8,557 nucleotides of DNA from Flavobacteriales bacterium (GCA_027065935.1 JAMONI010000275.1:1-8557); one strand, 5' to 3'. Shown: positions 1 through 6,405, numbered from the stretch's first letter. Made by a program: numbers and translations. Notes: generated by a model from the sequence alone, not told the origin.

Positions 1-28
1 ACCATTCTAAATAACACGCTTTTTTTCG

Positions 29-36
29 TATATTTG
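29..36 (+). promoter_or_regulatory. Candidate -7 box of the feo operon promoter
   Basis: The bases TATATTTG match the Bacteroidota -7 consensus TAnnTTTG exactly and end 16 bases before the feoA start. No clear -33 TTG is seen at the expected distance (about 17-23 bases upstream), but only 28 bases of upstream sequence are present. The placement just before the first gene of an operon supports it. The assignment rests on the motif alone. Confidence 0.45.
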
Positions 37-52
37 TCGGGCAAATAAATGC

Positions 53-325
53 ATGATGAAGCTCACCGAACTCAAACCTAACGAAAAAGCCCTTATTACG
101 CGCATCCATAACGCACCGGTTAAAATGCTGGAAATGGGTATTTTGGAAGGAATCCGGGTGCAAATGATCAAGCACAGTCCTCTACAAAAGATGATTTTAC
201 TTCGCGCAAACGGAAACCTGATTGCTCTTCCTCAGCAGGTGGCACAACGGGTGGTCGTTCGTCCGCTGAATGAAGATGAAAGTTTATACTGTGAAAAAGT
301 CCTCTCGGAATATGAAGAAATATAA
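53..325 (+). CDS. feoA: FeoA, small SH3-like ferrous iron transport protein
   Basis: FeoA is a small cytoplasmic beta-barrel protein thought to bind and modulate FeoB, the ferrous iron transporter. This 90-residue protein shows the family pattern. It has an N-terminal LTELKPNEKALI segment, a central MLEMGILEGIRVQMIKHSP segment (residues about 25-43, the usual LxxLGLxPGxxVxxxxxAP block), and a hydrophobic strand ending in IALPQQVAQRVVVRP (about 57-71). Length is slightly above the usual 75-85 because of an acidic C-terminal tail. Two adjacent ATGs (53 and 56) could start it and the choice changes only one residue. The feoB start lies inside its 3' end, so the two are probably translationally coupled. 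The context with feoB makes the call secure; whether it regulates or only assembles with FeoB cannot be read here. Confidence 0.93.
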   Translation: MMKLTELKPNEKALITRIHNAPVKMLEMGILEGIRVQMIKHSPLQKMILLRANGNLIALPQQVAQRVVVRPLNEDESLYCEKVLSEYEEI

Positions 326-2285
326 ATTGTTGTTGGCGGGAAATTCCAACGTAGGAAAATCCACCCTTTTTAACGTTTTAACGGGTTTGCACAAACAAAC
401 CGGTAACTATCCCGGAACAACCGTTACAAAATCAACCGGAATTGTTAAACTACCCGATGGGTCGGTAGCGGAAATTATCGATTTGCCCGGAACCGAAAGT
501 CTGTATCCGCACTCGGCCGATGAAGAAGTTGCCGTAAAAGAACTGATGGGTTTTCCCGAAAATGCCGACGCGGTAATCTACGTGGCCGATATCGACGGTT
601 TGAAAAAAAACCTCTTGTTGCTTTCTCAAATAATCGACCTGAAAATTCCCGTTCTTTTGGTTGTCAACAAGGCCGATAAAATGAAGGCCAAAGGCGTGGA
701 AATCGATACGAAAGCTTTGGAAAAACATTTGGGCGTTCCCGTCGTGATGTTCGGACAAAAGGCATTTAACCGGCGTAAAGAACTGCTGCAAATCCTTCGG
801 GATTTTCTGAAAAATCCCCGTGTTCCCGGCAAAGATTTTTATTCTTCTTTGAGGCTTAACGAAACATTTCCCGAGCTGAAAAGCATAAACGCATACCGTG
901 AATTGGTGAAGGCCGTTCACAAAGAGGACTTACCGGATGTCCGGCAAATAATCAAAAAAGAAATCATCCGCCGTTATCATTTGTTCAATCGTTTTTTTTC
1001 TGAAATTTATAAGCGTCAACCTCAAGATCGGACGGATTTAACCGGCCGTCTCGACCGTGTTTTTCTGCATCCGCTATGGGGTTATGCGGTATTTTTCACC
1101 CTTATGTTTTTGATGTTTCAATCCGTGTATCAATTGGCCGAGTATCCGATGAACACTATCGATGCATTATATCATCGCATATCGGTTTGGCTTTCCGGCG
1201 TATTATCCGGGAACGTACTTACCGATTTGTTGATCAACGGTTTATTGAGCGGGATTTTCGGTGTGTTGATTTTCGTCCCGCAGATTGCTTTTTTGTTTTT
1301 GTTTGTTATTCTGATGGAAAAAACCGGTTATATGAGCCGAGTGGTTTACCTGACCGACCGTTGGCTCAAGCCCTTCGGGATGAGCGGAAAAAGTTTAGTG
1401 CCGCTTATATCGGGAACGGCTTGTGCCGTACCGGCCATCATGGCCACGCGATCCATAGAGACCCGAAGAGAACGGCTTATCACCATGTTGAGTATTCCCT
1501 TCACCACCTGTGCCGCCCGTTTGCCCGTTTATACCGTTATGATTGCTTTGATTATTCCCGATCAAACCTTATGGGGATTTGTCGGCATGAAGGGATTGAC
1601 CCTGTTTTCGCTTTACGTTTTGGGATTCGTATCCGCACTGATCACCGGGCTTGTGTTGAACTTTCGCATGCAAAAACGTTCCGCCTCGCCGCTTATTATG
1701 TTGATGCCCGATTATCATTGGCCGGCACTTAAAGACTGGTTTGTGGATTGGGTGGATAAAATTCGCTCTTTTGTTTTCGGAGCCGGAAAAATTATAGTAG
1801 CCTTTTCCGTCGTCCTTTGGTTTTTGGGCACGCACGGGCCGAAGGATGAAAAAGGAAACCCGAAAATTTTGGCTTACCCCGTTGCTTTGGAAACGTCATA
1901 TCTGGGGCAATTCGGTAAATTCATCGAACCCGCTTTTCGCCCCTTGGGATTCGATTGGAAAATCGACATAGCCGTGCTGAGTTCTTTTGCCGCAAGGGAG
2001 ATTTTCATATCCACACTGGCCACCATTTATTCGGTGGAAGACGATCATCCCGAAAAAATCGTCGAACGCCTGCGAAGCGAGCGCCGCCCGGACGGAACCC
2101 CCGTATTTGATTTTGCCACGGGCATCGCCGTTTTGTTATTTTATGCTTTTGCTTTGCAATGCATGAGCACATTAGCCGTGATCCGGCAGGAAACCGGGAG
2201 TTGGAAATACGCCTTGGCGGCCTTCGTGTTTATGACCGGAACGGCTTACTTGGTTGCTTTGACCGCTTATCAAATACTCGCCTGA
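312..2285 (+). CDS. feoB: FeoB, GTP-dependent ferrous iron permease
   Basis: FeoB imports Fe(II) across the inner membrane. It has an N-terminal GTPase domain fused to a polytopic membrane domain. I chose the ATG at 312 (657 residues, 14-base overlap with feoA) because the GTPase strand begins directly there (MKKYKLLLAG). An upstream in-frame ATG at 270 would add 14 residues that fit no FeoB and only read through the feoA tail. Numbered from 312: G1 GNSNVGKS at 10-17, G2 GNYPGTT at 31-37, G3 DLPG at 57-60, G4 NKAD at 119-122. The G5 region (about 143-152) reads VPVVMFGQKA and lacks the usual SA core. The two Fe-gate segments are SGTACAVPAIMATR (367-380, Cys371) and PFTTCAARLPVY (396-407, Cys400). 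About eight membrane segments lie between residues 253 and 655. Length is near the family's usual 650-770. It is intact; only the GTPase loop details are unusual. Confidence 0.96.
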   Translation: MKKYKLLLAGNSNVGKSTLFNVLTGLHKQTGNYPGTTVTKSTGIVKLPDGSVAEIIDLPGTESLYPHSADEEVAVKELMGFPENADAVIYVADIDGLKKNLLLLSQIIDLKIPVLLVVNKADKMKAKGVEIDTKALEKHLGVPVVMFGQKAFNRRKELLQILRDFLKNPRVPGKDFYSSLRLNETFPELKSINAYRELVKAVHKEDLPDVRQIIKKEIIRRYHLFNRFFSEIYKRQPQDRTDLTGRLDRVFLHPLWGYAVFFTLMFLMFQSVYQLAEYPMNTIDALYHRISVWLSGVLSGNVLTDLLINGLLSGIFGVLIFVPQIAFLFLFVILMEKTGYMSRVVYLTDRWLKPFGMSGKSLVPLISGTACAVPAIMATRSIETRRERLITMLSIPFTTCAARLPVYTVMIALIIPDQTLWGFVGMKGLTLFSLYVLGFVSALITGLVLNFRMQKRSASPLIMLMPDYHWPALKDWFVDWVDKIRSFVFGAGKIIVAFSVVLWFLGTHGPKDEKGNPKILAYPVALETSYLGQFGKFIEPAFRPLGFDWKIDIAVLSSFAAREIFISTLATIYSVEDDHPEKIVERLRSERRPDGTPVFDFATGIAVLLFYAFALQCMSTLAVIRQETGSWKYALAAFVFMTGTAYLVALTAYQILA

Positions 2286-2286
2286 A

Positions 2287-2403
2287 ATGATTGCAAATAT
2301 CATCGCTTACAGTCTCGTTGTAGTAGCCGTCGTTTACTTAACCGTAACTTGGAAGAAAGGCAAAAAGAGTTCTTGCAATAAGTGTAACGGGACATACCGG
2401 TAA
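2287..2403 (+). CDS. FeoB-associated Cys-rich membrane peptide (38 aa)
   Basis: This short gene starts one base after the feoB stop. It encodes 38 residues: one hydrophobic segment (about residues 3-21, ANIIAYSLVVVAVVYLTVT), then a basic stretch (WKKGKKSS) and a CNKC motif (Cys30, Cys33) before the end. Position, size, single N-terminal membrane helix and Cys-containing tail fit the FeoB-associated Cys-rich membrane protein family found downstream of feoB in many bacteria. Its biochemical role is not established; a part in the Feo complex, perhaps through iron or redox chemistry at the cysteines, is inferred. The basic stretch after the helix suggests a cytoplasmic C-terminus by the positive-inside rule. 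It is distinct from the winged-helix FeoC of enterobacteria. Only two cysteines are present, fewer than in many members. Confidence 0.78.
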   Translation: MIANIIAYSLVVVAVVYLTVTWKKGKKSSCNKCNGTYR

Positions 2404-2421
2404 TATTATGCGTGCATAATA
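2404..2421. repeat. Perfect 18-bp palindrome between the feo and acpP operons
   Basis: TATTATGC and GCATAATA form perfect 8-base arms around a GT centre, directly after the stop codon of the small Feo gene and about 26 bases before the -33 box of acpP. As RNA it could form a 7-bp, mostly A-U stem with a CGTG loop. No T-run follows on either strand, so it is a poor intrinsic terminator. It could be a binding site for a dimeric regulator or a 3'-end stabilising hairpin. The symmetry is directly visible; the function is unknown. Confidence 0.5.
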
Positions 2422-2447
2422 AAAACGAAATTTTAATCCGCAAAAAC

Positions 2448-2476
2448 TTGTTTATTCCAAAAAATACCTATTTTTG
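2448..2476 (+). promoter_or_regulatory. Promoter of acpP-fabF-rnc
   Basis: TTG at 2448-2450 and TATTTTTG at 2469-2476 are separated by 18 bases. This matches the Bacteroidota primary promoter TTG-N17-23-TAnnTTTG. The -7 box ends 29 bases before the acpP ATG, leaving a short leader whose end is A-rich (AAAAACCAAAGATT) with no Shine-Dalgarno, as is usual for highly expressed genes in this phylum. It is the best promoter match in the window. Confidence 0.65.
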
Positions 2477-2505
2477 CCACCGGATAATCATAAAAACCAA
2501 AGATT

Positions 2506-2748
2506 ATGTCTGACATAGCATCAAGAGTAAAAGCAATCATTGTCGAAAAATTAGGAGTTGACGAAAACGAAATCACCAACGACGCAAACTTCACCACGGA
2601 TTTAGGCGCCGATTCACTGGATACCGTAGAATTGATTATGGAATTTGAAAAGGAGTTCGACATTCAAATTCCTGATGATCAAGCCGAGCAAATTCAAACG
2701 GTGGGACAGGCCATTCAATTCATCGAAGATTATTTGAAAAATAAGTAA
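2506..2748 (+). CDS. acpP: Acyl carrier protein (ACP) of fatty acid synthesis
   Basis: ACP is the small acidic cytoplasmic protein that carries growing acyl chains on a phosphopantetheine arm during type II fatty acid synthesis. This one has 80 residues, a normal length. The attachment site is Ser37 in [15 protein letters not shown] (34-48), the classic DSL motif at the start of recognition helix II. The protein is strongly acidic and ends in a short basic tail. The ATG at 2506 is the only sensible start and gives the standard N-terminus [17 protein letters not shown]. fabF follows after 8 bases, which fits co-expression of ACP with one of its main partner enzymes. The upstream promoter probably drives all three genes to rnc. 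Confidence 0.97.
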   Translation: MSDIASRVKAIIVEKLGVDENEITNDANFTTDLGADSLDTVELIMEFEKEFDIQIPDDQAEQIQTVGQAIQFIEDYLKNK

Positions 2749-2761
2749 TTCACTTAGTGAA
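2749..2761. repeat. Short inverted repeat spanning the acpP-fabF junction
   Basis: TTCACT, a central T, then AGTGAA form a perfect 6-base inverted repeat that includes the GTG start codon of fabF. With a one-base centre, an RNA hairpin would have to open at least one pair and would be weak. It might slightly mask the fabF start, but a repeat this short can arise by chance. Confidence 0.25.
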
Positions 2762-4001
2762 AAGAGTTGTAGTTACGGGTTTGGGGGCATTGACCCCGAT
2801 AGGGAATAATGTCGAAACTTTCGCCGGGAACTTGTTTAGCGGCGTAAGCGGCGCCGTTCCCATATCGAAGTTTGATGCCTCCAAATTTAAAACACAATTC
2901 GCTTGTGAAGTTAAAGATTTCGACCCCAAGCGGTTCATCGAGCGGAGTTTGATTCGCAAGATGGACGATTTTACCCAATACGCTTTTGTGGCCGCTATGG
3001 AAGCCATAACCGATGCCGGTTTGTCCGACAGTACGCTTGCGAAAGACCGCGTAGGAGTGGTTATCGGCTCGGGTATCGGCGGAATGAAGATTTTTCAAAG
3101 CGAAGTGGAAAACTACGTAGAAGGCGGACGCACCCCGCGCTTTAATCCGTTCCTCATCCCCAAACTCATTCCCGACATGGCTTCGGGCCTTATCTCCATA
3201 CATTACGGTTATACTGGCCCCAATTACGCAACGGTTTCCGCTTGTGCCACATCTTCCCACGCCATTATCGACGCCTTTCACCTTATTAAGCTCGGCAAAG
3301 CCGACGTGGTAATAACCGGAGGCGCCGAATCGCCTATTACCGAAGTGGGCTTGGGCGGTTTTAACGCTATGCGCGCCCTGTCCACACGAAACGACGATTA
3401 CAAAACCGCTTCCCGTCCGTTCGACAAAGATCGAGACGGTTTTGTGATGGGTGAAGGCGCCGGCATTTTGATTTTGGAAGATTACGAACACGCCAAAAAG
3501 CGTGGTGCCAAAATCTATGCCGAAATGGTAGGCGGCGGTCTCAATGCCGACGCATACCACATGACCGCTCCGCATCCCGAAGGTGAAGGCGCCGCCAATG
3601 TGATGAAATTAGCCCTCGACGAAGCCGGAGTATCCACAAGCGAGGTGGACTACATCAATGTTCACGGAACATCCACACCTTTGGGCGATATTGCCGAAAT
3701 CAAGGCTATTTTGCAAGTTTTCGGTGACGATGCCTACCGGCTCAACATTAGCTCCACCAAGTCCATGACCGGTCACCTGCTCGGCGCGGCCGGAGCGGTG
3801 GAAGCCATCGCATCCATATTGGCCATTCAAAAAAATCTCATACCGCCCACTATCAACCACTTTACCGACGACCCCGATATCGACCCCAAACTCAACTTGA
3901 CTTTCAACGAAGCACAGGAGCGTAAAGTGAAAATTGCCGTGAGCAATACTTTCGGTTTCGGCGGTCATAACACATCCATAGTTTTCAAAGAAATTGAGTA
4001 G
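2757..4001 (+). CDS. fabF: Beta-ketoacyl-ACP synthase II (FabF)
   Basis: FabF condenses malonyl-ACP with an acyl-ACP to lengthen the fatty acid chain by two carbons. The protein has 414 residues, the usual length for the family. The thiolase-fold active site is complete: nucleophile Cys163 in SACATSS, His303 in NVHGTSTPLGD and His340 in KSMTGHLLGAAGA, with Lys335 in the same segment. The C-terminal SNTFGFGGHN motif (396-405) is also present. It starts with GTG at 2757, giving the standard MKRVVVTGLGALTPIG N-terminus with no ATG nearby. It lies 8 bases after acpP and overlaps the probable rnc start by 8 bases. An Asp-His or Asn-His active site, as in chain-length factors, is ruled out by the intact Cys. 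FabF rather than FabB is supported by the acpP linkage and overall pattern. Confidence 0.96.
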   Translation: MKRVVVTGLGALTPIGNNVETFAGNLFSGVSGAVPISKFDASKFKTQFACEVKDFDPKRFIERSLIRKMDDFTQYAFVAAMEAITDAGLSDSTLAKDRVGVVIGSGIGGMKIFQSEVENYVEGGRTPRFNPFLIPKLIPDMASGLISIHYGYTGPNYATVSACATSSHAIIDAFHLIKLGKADVVITGGAESPITEVGLGGFNAMRALSTRNDDYKTASRPFDKDRDGFVMGEGAGILILEDYEHAKKRGAKIYAEMVGGGLNADAYHMTAPHPEGEGAANVMKLALDEAGVSTSEVDYINVHGTSTPLGDIAEIKAILQVFGDDAYRLNISSTKSMTGHLLGAAGAVEAIASILAIQKNLIPPTINHFTDDPDIDPKLNLTFNEAQERKVKIAVSNTFGFGGHNTSIVFKEIE

Positions 4002-4743
4002 GAAATTACTACACCATATTTTTCATAAAATCAAAAGAAAACCCAAACGGAATACGTCCGTTGCGGTGCCACACTATGCCAACCGTCTTGCCGAACTCAT
4101 CGGATATTTTCCCGACGACTTTTTTTGGTTCGAGCGTGCTTTTACACATCCCTCATTTCATAAAAAAGACAATAGCGGACGATATTACAACTACGACAGA
4201 TTGGAATTCTTGGGCGACTCCGTATTGGCCTTAATCGTTTCGGAACTCATTTTCAATGCATTCAAAGATGCCAACGAAGGCGAACTCAGTGAAATCCGGT
4301 CTAAAATCGTAAGTAGAAAAAACCTGAACGAAATCGGCCGAAAACTACATTTAAAACAATTTTTCGGCAAACACTCCAGAAAACAACTCGGCGAAAATCT
4401 CGAAGGTAACGCATTGGAAGCGTTAATCGGAGCCATTTATATGGACAAAGGTTTCGAGCAGGCCAAAAAGTTCGTTGAACAACGCATTGTCGGTCCGTAT
4501 ATGGACCTGCGTAAAATAAGAGCCAAAATCAGTAGTTACAAAAACGAAATGACGGAGTGGGCGCAAAAGCACAAAAAAACTTTACGGTTCACCCACAGCG
4601 TTGAAACCGATACACGCAATAAAGACGTTTACTTCGTAAACTTGTATGTGGACAACAGGCTTGCCGGACGCGGCAGAGGACATTCCAGAAAAAAAGCCGA
4701 AGAAACCGCGTCAAAAAACGCCTACAGGAAATTGGTCAAATAA
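3994..4743 (+). CDS. rnc: Ribonuclease III
   Basis: RNase III cuts double-stranded RNA in rRNA precursors and some mRNAs. This 249-residue protein has the catalytic domain (about 28-172) and a double-stranded RNA-binding domain (about 182-248, ending GRGRGHSRKKAEETASKNAY). The signature YDRLEFLGDSVLALIVSE (67-84) gives catalytic Glu71 and Asp75. The second metal-binding pair lies in EGNALEALIGA (137-147): Glu142 is kept, but Asn139 stands where E. coli has Asp114. No ATG is available near the 5' end. The TTG at 3994 overlaps the fabF stop by 8 bases and gives a basic N-terminal extension like that of other Bacteroidota homologs. A GTG at 4066 is an alternative that would give 225 residues, with no change to the domains. 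Translation is probably coupled to fabF. Identity is secure; the start is moderately sure. Confidence 0.94.
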   Translation: MSRKLLHHIFHKIKRKPKRNTSVAVPHYANRLAELIGYFPDDFFWFERAFTHPSFHKKDNSGRYYNYDRLEFLGDSVLALIVSELIFNAFKDANEGELSEIRSKIVSRKNLNEIGRKLHLKQFFGKHSRKQLGENLEGNALEALIGAIYMDKGFEQAKKFVEQRIVGPYMDLRKIRAKISSYKNEMTEWAQKHKKTLRFTHSVETDTRNKDVYFVNLYVDNRLAGRGRGHSRKKAEETASKNAYRKLVK

Positions 4744-4863
4744 TACGGATATCTTTAGCTTTCCGCCGGCATTCATACTCATAACCCACCCAAGCATTGT
4801 TTTACAGGCGGTTTTTGTGGAAAAAACAAAAAAAATCCCAAAAACCCATAAAATTTTCATCAA

Positions 4864-4890
4864 GACTGACCGATGCGGTTTTTTTCAGTC
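4864..4890 (+). terminator. Weak hairpin plus T-run after rnc, possible terminator
   Basis: ACCG-ATG-CGGT (4869-4879) can form a 4-bp stem with a 3-base loop, followed by a run of T to 4885. Outer bases GACTGA and TCAGTC are also complementary across the T-run. The stem is short for an intrinsic terminator, and it lies 120 bases after the rnc stop, just before the tdh -7 box. It could end the acpP operon, or the T-run could simply be part of the promoter spacer. Low confidence. Confidence 0.28.
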
Positions 4891-4900
4891 GAAAATTCCT

Positions 4901-4908
4901 TATTTTTG
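4901..4908 (+). promoter_or_regulatory. Candidate -7 box of the tdh promoter
   Basis: TATTTTTG is identical to the acpP -7 box and fits TAnnTTTG. It ends 18 bases before the preferred GTG start of tdh. The -33 position (about 4875-4883) holds GGTTTTTTT, only a partial match to TTTG. The rest of the 183-base gap between rnc and tdh shows an A-rich stretch (about 4818-4857) and nothing else recognisable. The box also argues against the upstream ATG as the tdh start, since it lies downstream of that ATG. Confidence 0.5.
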
Positions 4909-4926
4909 AATAAAATCACAAAGCCC

Positions 4927-5883
4927 GTGAAATCTCTTATCATCGGTTCAAGCGGTCAGATAGGCACGGAATTGGCTAAGGCACTTCGTGAAAAATACGG
5001 TTATGAAAACGTAATAACATCCGATATTGTTGAAAAAAATCATCCGCCGTATTTCTACCTTGCCGATGCCACGGACAAAAATGCCGTTAAGGAAATCATT
5101 CTCAAAGAAGAAGTGGAAGAAATTTATGTGATGGCCGCCGTTCTTTCGGCCAAAGCCGAACAATTTCCCGGGCGTGCTTGGCAAATCAACATGCAGATTC
5201 TTTTTAATCTGTTGGACTTGTTTAAAGAAGGCTATTTCAAAAAACTTTTTTGGCCGAGTTCCATTGCCGTGTTCGGGCCGCATACGCCCAAGCACAACAC
5301 GCCGCAATATACGGTTACCGACCCCGACTCGGTATATGGAATCAGCAAGCTGGCCGGCGAACGCTGGGTGGAATATTATTTTGAAAAATACGGTTTGGAT
5401 GTAAGAAGTTTGCGCTATCCCGGCGTAATCAGCTGGAAAGTGCAACCCGGCGGAGGTACGACCGATTATGCCATAGAAATGTTTCATTACGCCTTGCGCG
5501 GCGAAAAATATGTCAGTTACATCGCTCCGGACGAACCGCTTCCGATGATTTACATCGACGATGCCATTCAAGCCACATTACAATTGATGGAGGCTCCGCC
5601 GGAACATATCAAAGTACGTTCGTCCTATAATTTGGCCGGCATAAGTTTTACGCCCGCGCAATTGGTCGAAGCAATCAGAAAATACATCCCCGGTTTTCAG
5701 GTGGATTACAAACCCGATTTCCGTCAAGAAATAGCGCATTCTTGGCCGGACTCCGTTGATGATGCTTTTGCCCGGCAGGATTGGGGGTGGCAACACCGGT
5801 TCGATTTGGAAGATATCGTTAAGGAAATGCTTACCAACTTGCAACAACATTTTTACCAAGACCACGACTTGATTATCGGATAA
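4927..5883 (+). CDS. tdh: L-threonine 3-dehydrogenase, short-chain (SDR) type
   Basis: This NAD-dependent enzyme oxidises L-threonine to 2-amino-3-ketobutyrate, the first step of threonine breakdown to glycine and acetyl-CoA. It belongs to the extended SDR/epimerase-like family rather than the zinc-dependent Tdh of E. coli. From the GTG at 4927 it has 318 residues. The Rossmann motif GSSGQIG is at 7-13, the catalytic Ser in PSSIAVFGP (110-118), and Tyr137-Lys141 in VYGISK. Family-specific segments follow: RYPGVISWKVQPGGGTTDYA (163-182), then RSSYNLAGISFTP (231-243). I prefer the GTG because it puts MKSLIIGSSGQIG at the N-terminus as in homologs. The in-frame ATG at 4873 would add 18 residues that span a promoter box. 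The partner ligase gene (kbl) is not in the window. A plain sugar epimerase is possible but much less likely given the threonine dehydrogenase-like segments. Confidence 0.9.
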   Translation: MKSLIIGSSGQIGTELAKALREKYGYENVITSDIVEKNHPPYFYLADATDKNAVKEIILKEEVEEIYVMAAVLSAKAEQFPGRAWQINMQILFNLLDLFKEGYFKKLFWPSSIAVFGPHTPKHNTPQYTVTDPDSVYGISKLAGERWVEYYFEKYGLDVRSLRYPGVISWKVQPGGGTTDYAIEMFHYALRGEKYVSYIAPDEPLPMIYIDDAIQATLQLMEAPPEHIKVRSSYNLAGISFTPAQLVEAIRKYIPGFQVDYKPDFRQEIAHSWPDSVDDAFARQDWGWQHRFDLEDIVKEMLTNLQQHFYQDHDLIIG

Positions 5884-5892
5884 TTATTTTTT
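5871..5892 (+). terminator. Possible weak terminator overlapping the tdh stop
   Basis: ATTAT-CGG-ATAAT (5872-5884) forms a 5-bp A-T stem around the tdh stop codon and is followed by TATTTTTT. The T-run suits termination of plus-strand transcription, but the stem has no G-C pair, so it is weak. No comparable T-run is seen for the opposing minus-strand operon. Confidence 0.25.
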
Positions 5893-6405
5893 CTCGGCCG
5901 TAAAAGCGCCTTGAAAACCGAACCGGTGGTACGGCGCATCATAAGTCGTATAACCTTCTTTGCGCACCAGTTTTTGTGCTTCGGCTTTTAGCTTACCCGA
6001 ACCTTTGCCGTGTACCACGATAAACTTTTTTATCCGTTTTCGTTTCATCTCATTTAAAAAATGTTTGAGATGAAGCAGTTGGTAATGAAGTATTTCTCCC
6101 GGATGCACCATCGCCGGCATACCCGTGATTTTTTCTTTGTGCAAATCCACTACGGGTAATTTGGAGGTTGTCCGCTTGCTTTTGGTCAAAGTTTGTGATG
6201 TCTCTTTGTATTTTCCCTCGATTGTTTTCATCGGCAATTGACAGGGAATGGTTTGTTTTTTGACCAATTGGCTTGCGTCGTAAGTATGACTAAATCCGTG
6301 TTCGTCTTCAAAAACCACCGCGTTGCCTTTTAGTCCGATTACCGTCCCGGATAAGTTTTCATCGATAACTTCCACTTTGTCACCTATGTCGAAGTTTCGT
6401 TTCAT
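5884..6405 (-). CDS. Compact Smr-domain protein with N-terminal SH3-like segment
   Basis: The 173-residue protein has two parts. Residues about 5-48 (FDIGDKVEVIDENLSGTVIG and onward) resemble the small beta-barrel at the N-terminus of Bacteroidota DUF2027/Smr proteins. Residues about 84-171 are an Smr domain, with VDLH at 86-89 and the HGKGSGKL loop at 132-139. Smr domains are found in MutS2 and related proteins and several act as nucleases on DNA or RNA. The two motifs are intact but the target here is unknown. It lacks the middle DUF2027 domain of the usual Bacteroidota homologs of about 340 residues; a short polar, basic linker (about 50-83) replaces it. The start ATG overlaps the stop of the aminotransferase (ATGA, 6402-6405), making it the last gene of a three-gene operon. 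The domain call is solid; the cellular role is not known. Confidence 0.85.
   Translation of the reverse strand: MKRNFDIGDKVEVIDENLSGTVIGLKGNAVVFEDEHGFSHTYDASQLVKKQTIPCQLPMKTIEGKYKETSQTLTKSKRTTSKLPVVDLHKEKITGMPAMVHPGEILHYQLLHLKHFLNEMKRKRIKKFIVVHGKGSGKLKAEAQKLVRKEGYTTYDAPYHRFGFQGAFTAEKK

Noticed and set aside
1076..1732. A 218-codon plus-strand frame inside feoB in another phase.
   Set aside because: Rich in Arg, Cys and His with no fold-like pattern; the feoB frame here carries the conserved gate motifs.
2404..2421. Reading the palindrome as an intrinsic terminator or a Fur box.
   Set aside because: No T-run follows on either strand, and the sequence does not match the GATAATGATAATCATTATC pattern. 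It is kept only as an unexplained inverted repeat.
2754..3575. A 273-codon open frame on the minus strand inside fabF.
   Set aside because: It is antisense to a fully conserved FabF with its active site intact, and its translation shows no recognisable motif. It reflects codon use in fabF.
4646..4909. A plus-strand frame overlapping the rnc end and the rnc-tdh gap.
   Set aside because: It is out of frame with the RNA-binding domain of RNase III and runs through the A-rich gap and the -7 box; no start signal or motif.
4948..5571. A 207-codon open frame on the minus strand inside tdh.
   Set aside because: It lies wholly opposite a conserved enzyme and has low-complexity Phe/Gly-rich content without a domain.
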